A stretch of DNA of 64,000 nucleotides from Sisyra terminalis (GCA_958496175.1 OY292277.1:50107050-50171049), one strand, 5' to 3'. Positions 45,680-58,292 are shown, numbered from the stretch's first letter. Numbers and translations are program-made. Notes: generated from the letters alone by a model not told the origin.

Positions 45680-45706
45680 CTGAAAAAGATTGCTTCGCAA
45701 TCGAAA
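45680..45706 (+). ncRNA. hammerhead-like ribozyme core (alpha, TTC loop)
   Basis: CTGAAAA, A, GATTGC, TTC, GCAATC, GAAA. Stem II is intact but the first box lacks its conserved G. Confidence 0.4.
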
Positions 45707-45758
45707 TACGAATCTGGGCAATACATCAAAATTAAATAAAAGAACTACTAGTACACCA

Positions 45759-45785
45759 CTGAGGAAGATTGCTTGGCAATCGAAA
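45759..45785 (+). ncRNA. hammerhead-like ribozyme core (alpha), best stem III
   Basis: CTGAGGA, A, GATTGC, TTG, GCAATC, GAAA. After one base, ACGTAT, a seven-base loop and ATACGT form a six-pair stem, directly followed by C. This leaves a GTC cleavage triplet at 45804-45806. Stem I is not visible next to it. Confidence 0.55.
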
Positions 45786-45884
45786 TACGTATCTGGGCAA
45801 TACGTCACGAATATTTTGTTTGAACTTCTGTTCAAGTTTATGTTAATAAATTGGACTGCAATATATTTTATATATTGTATACAC

Positions 45885-47225
45885 AGTATTTTTTTATATC
45901 CTTCAAATTATACGTCTATTTGATTTATTTGGAGTTAAATGCTTAAATCTAGTGTGCAAATCACCTATGAAAAAAAATAATATTTGTCGTTAATTACCAA
46001 ATTTTATTGTGCATTTATCTACACCTACCCTTATTTATTTAATCCCTGTTGTCAAATTTTTTGTACTGAAACATTGGAACTTTGTACCGATTTTTTCCTA
46101 ATCGTCTTTGAACAAGTTGTGCAGAAACACCCTATTTCCCCCAGCTCAAATTTGCTTTGTTTATGACAAAGTTATTATACTATTATAGCACTCATTCTAT
46201 ACGCAATTTTGTCGCAAACTTTTACAATTACTTCACCCTTAAGTTCCTTCAACAGTGAGCTGTGGTTGTATTACCTTTCCTACCCCTTTTTTAGTTTCCA
46301 ACACACATTTAAACCCTCAACTTTTACCTTTCCATTTCAGCGAATAGCAGAAGTTTAGTACACACATACAATTCTCGATTTTCAGGTTTATGGGTCTCGT
46401 TCCGGGAAACAGACAGAAATTAGTCGCGAAATCTGACAGCAAAACCCCACGAAAATTCAACCACCGTAACATTTGCGGTTAACCCTCTTTTCTTATAGTA
46501 ATTAAATCGGTTTTTATTTAGCCAACATTTGCCGCGTTATAATTTTCCTAGGTTCCATAAAATGTTATTTTTAATACCGATGGGGAGGTTTTTTGTTTTC
46601 GTCCTTCCATCCACTGTCAAAGTGAATAGCATAAAAATATTTTGTGTATCTTTATGTTGTTATAACATTGTCGTTGCACGCATTCAGCATATTTAAACAG
46701 GGACATTTTCCTCAATTTTTCCCGTACAATGTTTGTTGTGTTGCTAAAATAAACTCGAATGGAATATATCTATGCCAGGTTAAATAAATAATACATTAGA
46801 CTCATGAAAAACTTTTCTCGGGAAAGAGTACGAATATAATATCAAGTCAAAGACGAACGGGAAGTGCTTTTTTTTCTCACACGTATGCATATTTACCCCC
46901 ATAACACTCCAACTCTTTGTAACAACAATTTATGATTGTATTTTTCTTGAGTTGTGTATGTAATTTACATACTCATATTGAAATCGACCAACAATGTATT
47001 TAAGTTTTTCTCTTCATATTTACCATGCAGGTATTGTGGGCATATTTATGTAAGGGTGGATACGGAAATTGCACATTTCACAACTTGAGCAACACGCAAT
47101 TTTATTGGTAGAAAATTTGTCGCAACCAGTAAATAGAATAATTATCTCTGAATATTAAGTAGTAAGTATAAGGACATAAAAAGGCCGCAGGCTAATTGAG
47201 AAATTATTAAGAATGATATAATTGA
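45885..47225. other. no recognised feature
   Basis: Mostly unique AT-rich sequence without coding similarity or element ends. Confidence 0.4.
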
Positions 47226-47230
47226 CATCT

Positions 47231-48450
47231 GGGGCAATTCACGCCGAAAAAAAGTGATGTTCTGAAATTTGTTCATATTTGGTATAGTTGTACTTCTAGT
47301 AAGTATGAATGGGGATACAAAATTTTTTTTTCGGGTGATGATTATTTCCAAGTTATACGCTTCTAAAGAATTGTTGTTTCTGAAATTCGTATTTTTTGAA
47401 AAGAAAATTTCGAATTAAAACTTTTTTTTTTAAATATTAAATTTAGAAGTTTAAATAGAAAATGAGCTGTTTTTTCTAAATAAAAAATAAAACTGCACAT
47501 TTTTATTTTTTTTAATATACAAAACTGGAAGTAAACTTTTCAAATTAGAATTTAAGTAACTTTTACCATTTTTATTTTTTATTTCAAAATATAGCCTAAA
47601 GTATGTTTATAATACACCAGATGTTTCATAATGATATCTGAAATAGTTTAGGAGCTACAGGAATTAAAGTACATACGTGTCGTATCCTAACTTCTTTAGG
47701 TCAACTGGTTTACGCGATATAACACTAAAACGCTGCAATATTTATATTTGCTATCCTATTTAAGCGTATTTTAAGCTCTAACAATGTTGTGGGGTAATTA
47801 TTATTCAAATTAAAATAGTTCTTATTGAAAGAAATATAAATAGAAAGCAATTGTTAAAAATAAATTTCGTTTTAAGTAATAAAATCACCTGCTAGCCAAA
47901 GAGGTTGAATGATTATAGTGAATGTGCTCCATAAGCCCCATGTTAAACTTAAACTTTCATTTTCCTACAATTTTACATGTGATCGTACCCCTTCCACCGC
48001 ATATTTGTACAAAATATATTCTCTCCTCTCTTCGTTAGAACAATTAAAACAATTTTGTACAAATATACTGTGGAAGGGGTACGATCACTTGCAAAATTGA
48101 GGGGAAACGAAAGTTTAAGTTTAACATTGGGCTTATGAAGCACGTTCAATGTATTCTTATGTATCCTAAAAATAATTTCAATATAATCTTCTGCGTTATC
48201 CTTTATTAGTCACGAACAATTGGTAAATGTTAGCCACAGGACATTTTAAGAAGTGGCAAATTTGGCCTAAAAATTTAGGGATGCAAAGTTGTTACTGAAA
48301 ACTTTTACTTGTTTATCTTGTTTATTAGATGTGCACTACTGCCAAATGAGTTTTTTTAGGTTTAAATTCGAAAATTTTCAATTCTCTAACTGGTACCAAC
48401 GAAGAATGGCAAAAAATTTAAGCAATAAGAAGTTAAGGGCCCAATGATAA
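47231..48450 (+). repeat. hairpin-bearing repeat, copy 2
   Basis: The part 47231-47640 matches 13392-13805; after extra sequence (47641-47888), GCTAGCCAAAGAGGTTGAAT resumes the match, followed by the hairpin and a 3' flank ending near GGGCCCAATGATAATC. The extra 248 bases are either an insertion here or a deletion in copy 1. There is no coding capacity. Confidence 0.65.
47920..48147. repeat. 228-bp hairpin
   Basis: Arms of about 90 bases run from GAATGTGCTCCATAAGCCCC to ATTTGTACAAAAT and back, ending CACGTTC. The loop around 48015-48050 contains CTCTCCTCTCTTCG. It is the partner of the hairpin at 14699-14920, where the loop is in the opposite orientation. Confidence 0.7.
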
Positions 48451-48459
48451 TCCTATAAT

Positions 48460-49755
48460 AAAAGCACTACTTAAGTTTTTCAAATCTATTACGATAAATT
48501 CTAAAAATTATTTTTCTTTATTTACTTGGATTTTCCCCGATTAGGCTGGCTCAGGGGTGGGCAAACTTAATACTGGTATCATCAACAATACTTTTTCTTA
48601 TTTATACGCGATCGACTTCAAAAAAGGGGTTAAATTTAAAACAAATACATATTTAAGGGATTACATAATTTTAATCGGGGAAAACACGACTTATTTTCAA
48701 CAATTTATTTACCATATAAAAAAATAAAATATTTTTTTAAAACTTTTTAGTCTTCAACATACACATTTGACAAAGAATTACTGAAATTTTCTGAGAAAAA
48801 TATTTAAAACTTTGCCATTGCGATGTCATTTCCGGTGACCCTTTGGAAAAAAGATGTATCCGCGTTGACGACAGCAGAACGCATAACAAAATCATCCGAA
48901 GACCAGAAACTAGAACTTAGATGGTAATGGATTTTCTTGGATTTTTGGTATATTTTTTTATAAAAAAAAAATGCAAATTTCGGTGAAATGTATTCTACAC
49001 TTTTCTTTTAAATAATTGTAATTGAAATTAATGTTTTTCGTCGAAGTCCTTGTGGATTGTACCTCGAAGACCTACGTTAAATTTCATTAAAATCGGTTGA
49101 GTAGTTCTTGACAAACATTGAAAACCGATTTGGAAAATAGTTTTGGGAAAAACGCAACAATACATGAGTAGCTGCGCCAATATACCAGCCGTGCGTTTAG
49201 CTTCAAAAGGCTATATCTCCAAAACTATTACTCAGATTATAATGAAAATTTAGGGCAATACTTTAGAGATGTTGTAAAAATTAAAAAATAATAAAAAATT
49301 GATTTTTTGAAGCCCTGAAACCCATGTAACCCCTGAAAGAAATAATGAGTAGAAAAAAGTATTAGAAGCACTAATTGGAAATCAGTAATATTCGTTGTAG
49401 ATTAGATGCATGTTTAATTTTAAATTCAAGCTTCATTGTCTGCTAAATATTTGGACCATGTTTTCAATTAAAAGAATTGAAAATTATCTAAAAAATTATT
49501 TAAAATGCCTTCGATTGTCTATTTGCCCACACTTGGGCTAGCCTATTGGATTTTATGAGTTCCTAGATTACTGATTTGGGATTCAGAAGCTGACCCAATC
49601 TAGAAAGCAGGCGTACTATATATTTTTCAACTATTTCGGTTCCAAAATTTAATATTAGTTCCTTATTTTTCCATTATCTCAAATTACTGCATTCTTTCAT
49701 TCTTTGGAAGCAATTTCGTCATCAAACCAACATAATTTGCAAATTGTACTTCAAA
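48460..49755. other. no gene; transposon-like phrase near 49080
   Basis: TTTCATTAAAATCGGTTGAG at 49083 resembles sequence common near ends of insect repeats. No termini could be paired. The remainder is unassigned AT-rich DNA. Confidence 0.35.
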
Positions 49756-49841
49756 TGTATGTAGGTTTTTTAAATAAGAAGAAAATTCAGGTTGTTTAAG
49801 ATCTTTAATTTTTTAATAATTTATTATTTCAAAAAGCAACG

Positions 49842-49869
49842 TTTCGTTACGTAATCGTAACTTCCTCAG
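49842..49869 (-). ncRNA. hammerhead-like ribozyme core (gamma)
   Basis: Minus strand: CTGAGGA, A, GTTACG, ATTA, CGTAAC, GAAA, with perfect stem II. Confidence 0.5.
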
Positions 49870-49899
49870 GCTTCTATAATTTTAATTTGTTATAGAAGC

Positions 49900-49927
49900 C
49901 TGAGGAAGTTACGATTACGTAACGAAA
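49900..49927 (+). ncRNA. hammerhead-like ribozyme core (gamma)
   Basis: Plus-strand partner of the core at 49842, identical in sequence. Confidence 0.5.
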
Positions 49928-50054
49928 CGTTGCTTTTTGAAATAATAAAATATTAAAAAATTAAAGATCTTAAACAACCTGAATTTTCTTCTTATTTAAA
50001 AATTTTTAAAGCTGAGAACTGATTTTTATCATCTAATATGTAGGTTTTTTTTTA

Positions 50055-51400
50055 ATCCATAGTAGTCCTTTATAAGGCCTTTTACCACTTTGACTTATTT
50101 TCTTATGAGAATAAGTACTTCAGTAGTTAGCTTGAGGGATGATTTTCCCATTATCCTTTTGCTTTGTTTTTATTTGCAAGTGTTAAATGACCATAACATT
50201 TTTGAACCAAGAATTATGGAATCGACTTATTTTAACAACTAATTAATGGATTTGACTCCAAAATTGTTTACATATGACGATCAAAAATCCGCTATTTACT
50301 TTCCATTAGGTGATTTTTGAAATTTTAAAATTTAAATTGGACCAACTCCAATGTATAGTTGAATCAGCAAATAACGACAAAATCAATTTTTTGCAATTCA
50401 CCAAAATCAATTTGGATTTCCAACTGCAATACCATTGTAAATTTCAATAATAAATTATCCTCTTTTATAATTCATCTACCCATTGATATTCAGAATGTTT
50501 GGCCAGTGAATTGTGTTTCTTCTTACAATTTTGGAAAAAGAAATAAATTGACAACACAATGACTGTTTTACGGGAAATTTTAAAGAGGACTGAACAGAAT
50601 TATAAAATGTTTTATTTAAAGTAATGTTTCAATTTTCTAAGACAGAAAATACGTGAACTCGCTGATCTATTCTGAAACGATTTTAAACAGAAAATAAATA
50701 CGGAAATGGCAAAAATATCTACAAGTTGTAGCAAATGGTGAATATATGTATATATATATTATATATGGGAAAAAGGGGTTCGAAAACGGGAGATTCTCTA
50801 AGTCAATAGTTGACACGACGTCGAGTACTCGCTCCTTCGGATAAGTCGTGTGAGTGATGCATGTTTCATGAGATGCCGACATGGCTCTAATCTCTTTCCC
50901 GTTTCTTCCCGTTTTCATCCCACTTTCTTCCCACTTTCTTCCCATTCGCACGCCGTCTTTTTCTACTAAAATTCGCAGTAATGGCGTGAAGGACGAGGCG
51001 TAAACGGGACCCAGGAAAAGAGGAGCGCTTTCGTGGCGTCAAAAATAAATGCCATCGTGTGTTTAGTTTTATTTTGTGGCGCATCTACGTGTAGGTACTT
51101 CTTCCCATTTTCATAAACTCTACAATGAAATATTTAGATGACGAAGAAGAAGACGAGAAGAAAAAAAAAACACTTGACGGTTATATTTGCTTTTAGAGAA
51201 ACTCCTTTCGTAGTTGTATGACGTGTAAGTGTGGTTGCAGCAGACTATTGGTGAAAATGTTGCACTGATGTTACCCAAAAAAAAAAATTAACAAGGAAAA
51301 TACAAAATAAATACTGAAATGGCTCTAACAAACACTGATTTATATCAAAAAAAATATTGAAATATTTAAGATATCCTCCTCTTATTCAAAATATAACGTT
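50055..51400. other. unique non-coding DNA with a TA-rich microsatellite
   Basis: A short TATATA tract lies at about 50742-50767. Pyrimidine-rich CTTTCTTCCCA repeats at 50895-50945 create a Lys/Arg/Gly-rich minus-strand frame by composition alone. No gene is recognised. Confidence 0.4.
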
Positions 51401-51402
51401 AA

Positions 51403-53916
51403 TCTATACTAATATATAAAATTCTTACGTCTGTCTGTACATTTCGATTTCGAACCCAATTTTAGGATAAATATTTGTTTCAAGAGGCCCTTATTCCAAA
51501 TTTAACCTTTTTAAAATTTTTGTCTGTCTGTCTGTCTGTCTGTGTGTCCCAATTTAACTAAAGAACGGAACAATCGAATTTAATGAAATTTGGTATTAAG
51601 ATACAACACAATTTTCCACGTACTATAGGCTACTTATCATTCCAAAAAAATAATAAGGGAAGGTATTCCCTAGGGATGAATACAGAAATTTTTACTTTAA
51701 ACAGGCGCGTTTTATATCAGTAGAAAGGTAATTAAAAGTTAGAAAATAATCTGTAAAAATATATTTAGTTTCTCTGATAAAAAGCACAGTAAATTCGATT
51801 TAAAGTCTAAAACATTGCCTCTTTGAAATATAAACGTTTATATACATAAAACTCATAGTTGATGTTAATAGCAAAATGGATTACGTATCTGACATTCTGA
51901 TACTCCTAATTAAGAAGACGTGGGTTCGAATCTCACAGTAAACTCTTTTTTTTTACAAAATTGTTGTAAATAGATCCTTAGAGTTGCTCAATAAGGAAAT
52001 ATTAACGAAAAAAAAGTAATAATAGTAGTAACAATAATAGTAATTAAACTTAAAGTAAATATGTTTTAAAAACCGTGCATATATAAAATCTTGTATTTAT
52101 TTACCCCCTCTGACTGATGAAATTTTAATATTCGATTTATTCCTTATAAGAAGTAGAAATCTGGTAAGAATTTTAATCAAAAATTTAAATTTTAAATTTA
52201 ATAAGTGTAATTATTAAATAAATAATTAATTACTAATAATTTTCTATTTTTGTTATATCATTTTAATAACAGCATTTTAAATAACGTCATTTCACTTAAT
52301 TAGTATGAAAGTATATGTAGTAGGTACTTACACCAAATACCAAAGAGGTGGTTTTTAATTTTTGTTTGTTTTTCAACAATCAAACTTTTTGAAATCTAAT
52401 TTTTATGAACCAATGGTTGTGACCTAGAGGAATTATATATTCTGCTGAAAAACATTAAGGGAGCAATTTTTTGTCATATATTTCATTTTCAATTAAAATA
52501 TACAATCTTCCAACCTAACTTTCCTTCGGTATTTAAAACAATTTGAAAACCAATTATTGATATTGAAAATAAATAAAATATTCGAATTTATTTCCGCACT
52601 TTTCATCTATTTCCAACAATTTTCTATGTACAACGTCCAAATATGCGAAATCGAATTGCTTTTTAGTCATGATAATCAAAATAAAGAAGATTATAATTTT
52701 TTTCATTTACATTATATTTTCCAAAATAAATGCATATTTGTGTCGATCAAATTTGGAAAGTGTTTTTCTTATACGATCCAGATATATAATAAGAAAGGGT
52801 TTTTGATAATTCCTCCCCTAAAAGAGTAAAAAATGGTAGCAAAATTTGTACGGCATAACGTCTAATAAGCAATTGAAATTTCAAATTTCATAGTCACAGT
52901 ATCGTTATAAACGAAACGTTATTACCCTTTATTATAAAGCAAAGTTGGTTTAATATTTTTTTTATTTTTTTTTATTTTTTTTTTAATTTCAAATAAATTG
53001 CACAATCTGCATAGGGTGGCAATAAGTGCATTCAATCCATGGACAATCACATGTAAGCACTAGTCCCAGTAGATTAGTGCTGTATACGTACAAGGGGCTT
53101 ATTATTAGAAACAAAAACTTTGGGTCTGCTTAAAAATTTAAACTTTCGATAGATTAATAGCAGTAGATTACTAGCATTAAGTTTTTTGGCTATCACATAT
53201 TGTAAACCTAAAAATCCGAAATACGTATTCACAAATAAATACATTAGTGAGTGAATATCGAGTAGTGAGAAATTCGACCAACTAAAAGAAAATGATTTAA
53301 TTATATAGTTCAAATTCAGATATTTTAATAATAAGTGCAAAGATACACAATGGTTATACTTGATTATGGAGGAACTGAGTTTCGTGTAATTGAACAAATT
53401 TTAATTTCGCGGTAGTTTTGTACATTGCAGTAGGGTAATAGTTTTGAGAAAAAGGTTCATTCGGGAGTCGAGACAATGAAATGGGATTTCTACTAATATT
53501 CTAAATATCTAGGCGTGTTTTGATAACTTTAAGTGTTTTTAGTCAATATTATGACTGACTTTATTGAACTTGACGATATTTTTTAATGTATAGATATTGA
53601 TTGATTTAGGGATTATTTGGTTCACGGTAGGTATACCTACCGTATGTATACGCAATTAAACATACTCTTTTTAGATATTTATAAATATTTTTTGAAAATT
53701 AATTGATCATTACATACAAAGATTTTATTCTAAGCAACAGTTTATTAAATGTGTCTTTGTAAAGTTGACAAAATAGTGTTTTCAGGTATGATTATGTTTT
53801 TTCGTAAAAGAAATAAGAAAAATGTAAATTTTTATATACCAGTACAAAAAGAAAATCTAAGAAGAAATTTTAATCAACTCCTGCGTTATGCAGACGAAGT
53901 CGCAGGCATCAGCTAG
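51403..53916 (+). mobile_element. Helitron, copy D, 2.5 kb, composite
   Basis: It starts TCTATACTAATATATAAAAT after A and ends GGCATCAGCTAG before T (53917). The 5' 1.5 kb matches copy A at 23134 and the 3' 480 bp matches copy C. The middle (about 52900-53430) contains T-rich and other sequence shared with the fragment at 14.1 kb. There is no Rep/helicase frame. The length difference from copy A suggests internal insertion or a chimeric element. Confidence 0.75.
51921..51937 (+). other. tRNA T-arm-like/B-box sequence inside Helitron D
   Basis: GTGGG, TTCGAAT, CTCAC forms a five-pair stem with the pol III B box. It differs from copy A in the stem but keeps pairing. Confidence 0.45.
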
Positions 53917-54147
53917 TAAATTATATACTTCTTCAAGACATTATTGTAATAATTCTGGCACAAGTATAAGATATAGTAACTATATCACTATCTTTATAGA
54001 AAAATTATACAAACTTACTAATTGAAACAAAAAAATAAATTCCAAAATTGAATTGAGCTCTAAAAGCTCTTTGGCAAAGCGCCTATCTTTGAAATGTTAC
54101 CATAAAAAATTAGATGATTTACAGACTGAATAATAATAACAATAACC
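53917..54147 (+). repeat. flank duplicated with 40602-40829
   Basis: This sequence lies outside the Helitron CTAG end, yet matches the flank of copy C almost base for base until CAGACTGAATAATA. See the entry for copy C. Confidence 0.65.
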
Positions 54148-54149
54148 AT

Positions 54150-57100
54150 TGAATTGAGAAATGGTCCAAAGAGGAAAAAAAATATTATTGTGGCAGCATT
54201 TTCAACGATATAATACATAAAAGTGTAGAATGCAAACAAGATGACAAGTATATAATAATGCATACAAAAGCGGTGTTGGAAGAAGGAGGAATAAAGGCCG
54301 AAGATGCGACCGGATGTGGAAAGACATTCTCAAGCTTATGGTCCTGCGACAGTTGTTTTCATCGTCACGACTTTTGGGTGACATCCAAATGACAGTTTTA
54401 AGAAAAATCTGTCTCTGTTTTATTATTATGTTGAGAAAATTCTTGTGACACAACATAGGAAAAATGGGGAAAAGTAAACATAAAAATGGGTAGTTCAATC
54501 CAATCGATCCTTCCCCCGTCATGCACTATCCATATGCAATTTAACTGACCACCTCATTCCATTTCCTTATATATTGGCACTTCTTTTGCGCACCACTCTA
54601 AATCGAACATCAAACACAACCTAGTTTCGCAAGAAATTTCTTCTAAAAACTCAATATTTGCTTTGCAACTTTAATAAACTATCGCCAAAACGGCAATGGA
54701 GGTCCCATAATGCTAATAGAGTCGTAAACATTTATCAGAATTCATATATTGAAATTAGTTTGTTGTAAGTGTGCCAATAAGAACGGGGGGTGGTGCCTAC
54801 CCTTCCTTGAAGAAATTGTGGATGAAACAAAGTCAATGCTTACAGAAGAAGAAAAAACGGCAAAAGCTTCGTAAAAGTTTAAGAGCAATAAAAATCGTCG
54901 AGTAATTTTTCCCAATGTAAAAATAAAACTATAAAGTAACATAGACTTTCGGTGGTGGAAAAAAAATCTTAAAATATAGACTCATATCAAGTGTATTACG
55001 GCCATAGGGATCAAAGATGAGGCGAATTTGGGGAATGGACGAAGAAAATGGGACAAAACGCGTAGGGCGCACGCGTGCTTTGCTTTCCGATTCCAAGCGG
55101 GCGAATTGAAATAAAAATTAATGGATCGGATATATCTCATTCCGCGAATTGTTTTTCTTTTGTACAGTTGCCAAAACTTTGCCAAGTACATTTCTTTGTC
55201 TTTACTTTTCCATATATCGGTCTATGTTCAATGTGATTGTTGTAAGCCATTTATTTCCTCTCCCTTTTTCATTTAGTTTTCTTTTCTTTACCAACAAACT
55301 TTTGGACCAGATTCCAACAATTTTTTCTCTCGTGATTCCCAATACTCTATTCTCTCGTATAAATTTTATGCAATCTAACAAAGTTTTCTTCTTTTTTTCC
55401 CAGATAAAACTTTGCTTGTATGGGGAGCTTGTAAATAAAGCTCATTTTCTCTCACCCAATAAAATGTCAGATATATAATTAGAAAGATTATTGCTATCCG
55501 TAATATCCGCTTTTGAATATTCACGAAAACATTTAAGTTCGAAATATCCCATTTAGCTCTCTCTTTGACTGCAAGATAATTTAATCTTTCTATGACGCCT
55601 CGTAGTTCATTGCCGCTTCATGAAAATAGAATTGAAGATAATTTAGGGATTTCGTTTTCGTAAAAAGGTTTTCTTAGTTTGTTGGATAAAAGCTGTTGTT
55701 TTTTTCTTGGCAAAATTTATTTTATTAGCATATTTTCTCAAAAGAATTTCCAATTTAATGGCTTAATGCATAATAGGAATACACAGCGTAATAGCCTAAT
55801 TTCCTCAATCCTTTTTGTCCTTTGTTTTTGAAGTTTTCATAGGACTTAAACGAAAAAACTTTAGGGGAGAGCCTTGCAAAATAGCTTTCACGAAACATTT
55901 TTTGTAAAATTAAGAAGCGTAAATTATTTATATATTAATAGAATATATATTTCGATGTGAAATAGTCCTAAAAAAATCAACCACTTTTGAGGAAACGGTG
56001 TTCGATGTCTTAGTTTGTTTCCCATAGTCTTCAGAAGACTTTAAACCGCTTGTATATTCAACTTGTAACTTCCAAAGTTTATGAGCTTTTCTTAAGTTTG
56101 ACATGAATTTTGATCCAATAATTCTCCTATTCTGAATCTTTAAGTATACTGGTCAATCTTTGCGTTTTTTATCGCTGGCATCAAAATTACCACTTTTAAA
56201 ATGCCAGAACCAAAATTTACATGTTTTATTACAAATTTAATTTTATCATCTATTGTTAAAAATTATGAAACTCAACTCTAGTGGAATGAACATTAGTGAT
56301 CCAGGAGCTAACGTTAAAAAGAATTATGACCAAAATTTGACCAACTTTTCAAAAAGGTTTTCCATTCCTGGTCTATTGCATTTTTTGGGCATGAAAGTTG
56401 GCAAATAATGGTTTTTGAAGCAAAAGTATAACACTTTGACAAAAATATAACTTAAAAAAAGATAATCCATGACGAAAGCTCAAAATTAATTTGTGCATCA
56501 AATATTTGAAAAATCGCACATACCTAAAAGCTCTCAATTTTAGTTAGTAATATTTACTAATTCTTTAGCTCTTTAGTTCCAAGAAATTTAATTTCAATCA
56601 TTTAATCAAAATGTTTTTTAATAAATTTATTAAAAGCATTCGGAGAAATGTAAACATTTAATTTACAATAAAACGCGATTCGGAGGGGAAGAAGTCGTTT
56701 TTTATTCGGCACTCAAGCATAAGGATGTACCATGACAAAATGTTTGCACGTATTTAATTTTAAATAAATGAATTTATGAAAAAATCTTATTAACGATCTT
56801 AGAAAGTCTTCAAAAGTGACTATAATAAAAAATTACGATAATAATATTATTCATTTCTTAAATTACTAGAATTTCATTTAGTTTCATATGCAAATAGAAA
56901 AATATATGTACACATATTCCTTTGTTCAAATGAAAGATGCGAAACAGGAAACAAAACGTGAAAGAAAAGTATTAATAAAAAAACATAAGACGTAGAAAAT
57001 TATGTAGACGTTTTGTTAGTCCCTAATATCCTGATCACATATATGTGTACATCTGTGTATGTATTTGTACATTTATACGACAGCTATACAAAAAGAGATC

Positions 57101-58115
57101 ACATTAGGTTTTTATTTAAGATGACATCGGATGTTGCGAAGAAAATGAAAGAAATGCCATACACAGCGTAAAAGTTTTTCGCCCGAATATTACACATTCA
57201 ATTTACTTATCTATCTTTGTATCTAATGTCGACGTCTATATGCGTATTCACATTTCGGGAGACATAGACGGAAAATAGGGGAATAAAGATATTTATCGTA
57301 GAAGGTTGGCGGGAGTGAGTAGAGGGAGGAAAACAAAAATCATTTATTCCCCATATTTTTTCTTATTAAATCATTAGTATTCGACAACGGTTTTGAGAAA
57401 AACTAGTGACTAGTCGGGGTAGGTATCAATAAAATAAATCAATCGTAAATTTTATTTGCTCAGTTTTGTCGTTAAGTGGGCGGGAGATAGAGCTTTAAAG
57501 TTGCACATTCAAGAAAAGTAGCAAGAAGCAGAAATAAATCGAGTATAATGAATTGGCTAAGTTATGTCAACGGAATTAGCAGTTGAATTTATTATTATTA
57601 GTATTTATTACCAGGATGTAATACATACATATTAACATACAAAATTTTTTATACATAGATATGCACCTATAGAGATGAAACAAATCATCTGTGCATAGGC
57701 CCGGTAAAATAGAGTCATTACAACAAATAACATTTAGTAGACGCTCATCCTAACAAAGCTAACATTTTTACAGCAAACTTTACATTTGAAAAAAATCAAA
57801 ATACAAAATAAATATAATTTGACAATCAAAACAAAATAAAAATAAAATAACCGCACAATTCGTGTTAATATTGAATTATTTTTTTAAATTAATTTGGTAC
57901 ATCAGCCATCAGCCACCCTTTCAATTTCCTTCATATTATTTTGTTCATATAAGGAAGTGTTTTTAGATGTTCGGGTAATTTGTTAAAGTATTTGATCGCT
58001 TAAATCGTTAATTGTTAATCGTTAATCGTTAAATCGTTGATCGTCAAATTTTCAGATAAAACATTTTTATGGATTGAAATTTTCAAATTTTAAACAAAAT
58101 TTCAATGAAATTATA
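54150..58115. other. long unique non-coding stretch
   Basis: No repeat partner within the window. Less AT-biased blocks at 54250-55130 and 57200-57500 contain short open frames without recognisable motifs. A short tandem array of TTAATCG-like units is at about 58000-58043. Confidence 0.4.
58000..58043. repeat. short tandem repeat (TTAATCG-like)
   Basis: Units of GTTAATC/GTTAAATC/GTTGATC recur about six times. Confidence 0.6.
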
Positions 58116-58121
58116 TTAACA

Positions 58122-58290
58122 CTAGCTGACCCAATAAACTTCGCACTGCCTAACAGACAATGGAGGTAGTGTTTTATGAATAAATATTTTAGCTACACTT
58201 AGTTTAAATTTTTAATAACAAAATGAATAAAATTAAGTTTAATACTTCATTAGAATAATCAGTATATAAAATAAAAACGAAATTATATAA
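58122..58290 (-). mobile_element. Helitron 3' end of a different family, truncated
   Basis: On the minus strand the sequence ends TTTATTGGGTCAGCTAG followed by T, a Helitron-type terminus distinct from copies A-E. It is cut off after about 170 bp, where copy E begins. Confidence 0.45.
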
Positions 58291-58292
58291 AA

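Larger units (their letters stand above)
45043..45882. mobile_element. 840-bp nested palindrome with at least five hammerhead-like cores
   Basis: The left part carries minus-strand cores at 45079 and 45158, and the right part plus-strand cores at 45386, 45680 and 45759, with a broken minus core at 45346. Inner arms also mirror each other: GTTCCAAACGTTT against AACATTTGGAAC, and GCATGTTAAAACAATTCTGC at 45279 against its complement near 45565. The right end is GTATAC at 45882, the terminus seen at 1289 and 19101. Several insertions seem to be stacked inside one another. Confidence 0.65.
49758..50050. mobile_element. palindromic hammerhead-bearing insertion with 14-bp target duplication (gamma subfamily)
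   Basis: TATGTAGGTTTTTT flanks 49772-50036. The body is an inverted repeat with arms of about 118 bases, starting AAATAAGAAGAAAATTCAGG and ending with the reverse complement near 50000, plus about 35 extra bases. A minus core (49842-49869) and a plus core (49900-49927) face each other across a short centre. There is no coding capacity. Confidence 0.75.

Noticed and set aside
50667..51084. Arg/Lys-rich minus-strand frames
   Set aside because: They arise from a CTTTCTTCCCA-type pyrimidine repeat and have no conserved motif.
55149..55478. 109-codon Phe/Ser-rich frame
   Set aside because: Low-complexity T-rich strand; no motif or signal beyond composition.
57985..58045. CRISPR-like short array
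   Set aside because: Units are 7-8 bases with no spacers; it is a microsatellite in eukaryotic DNA.
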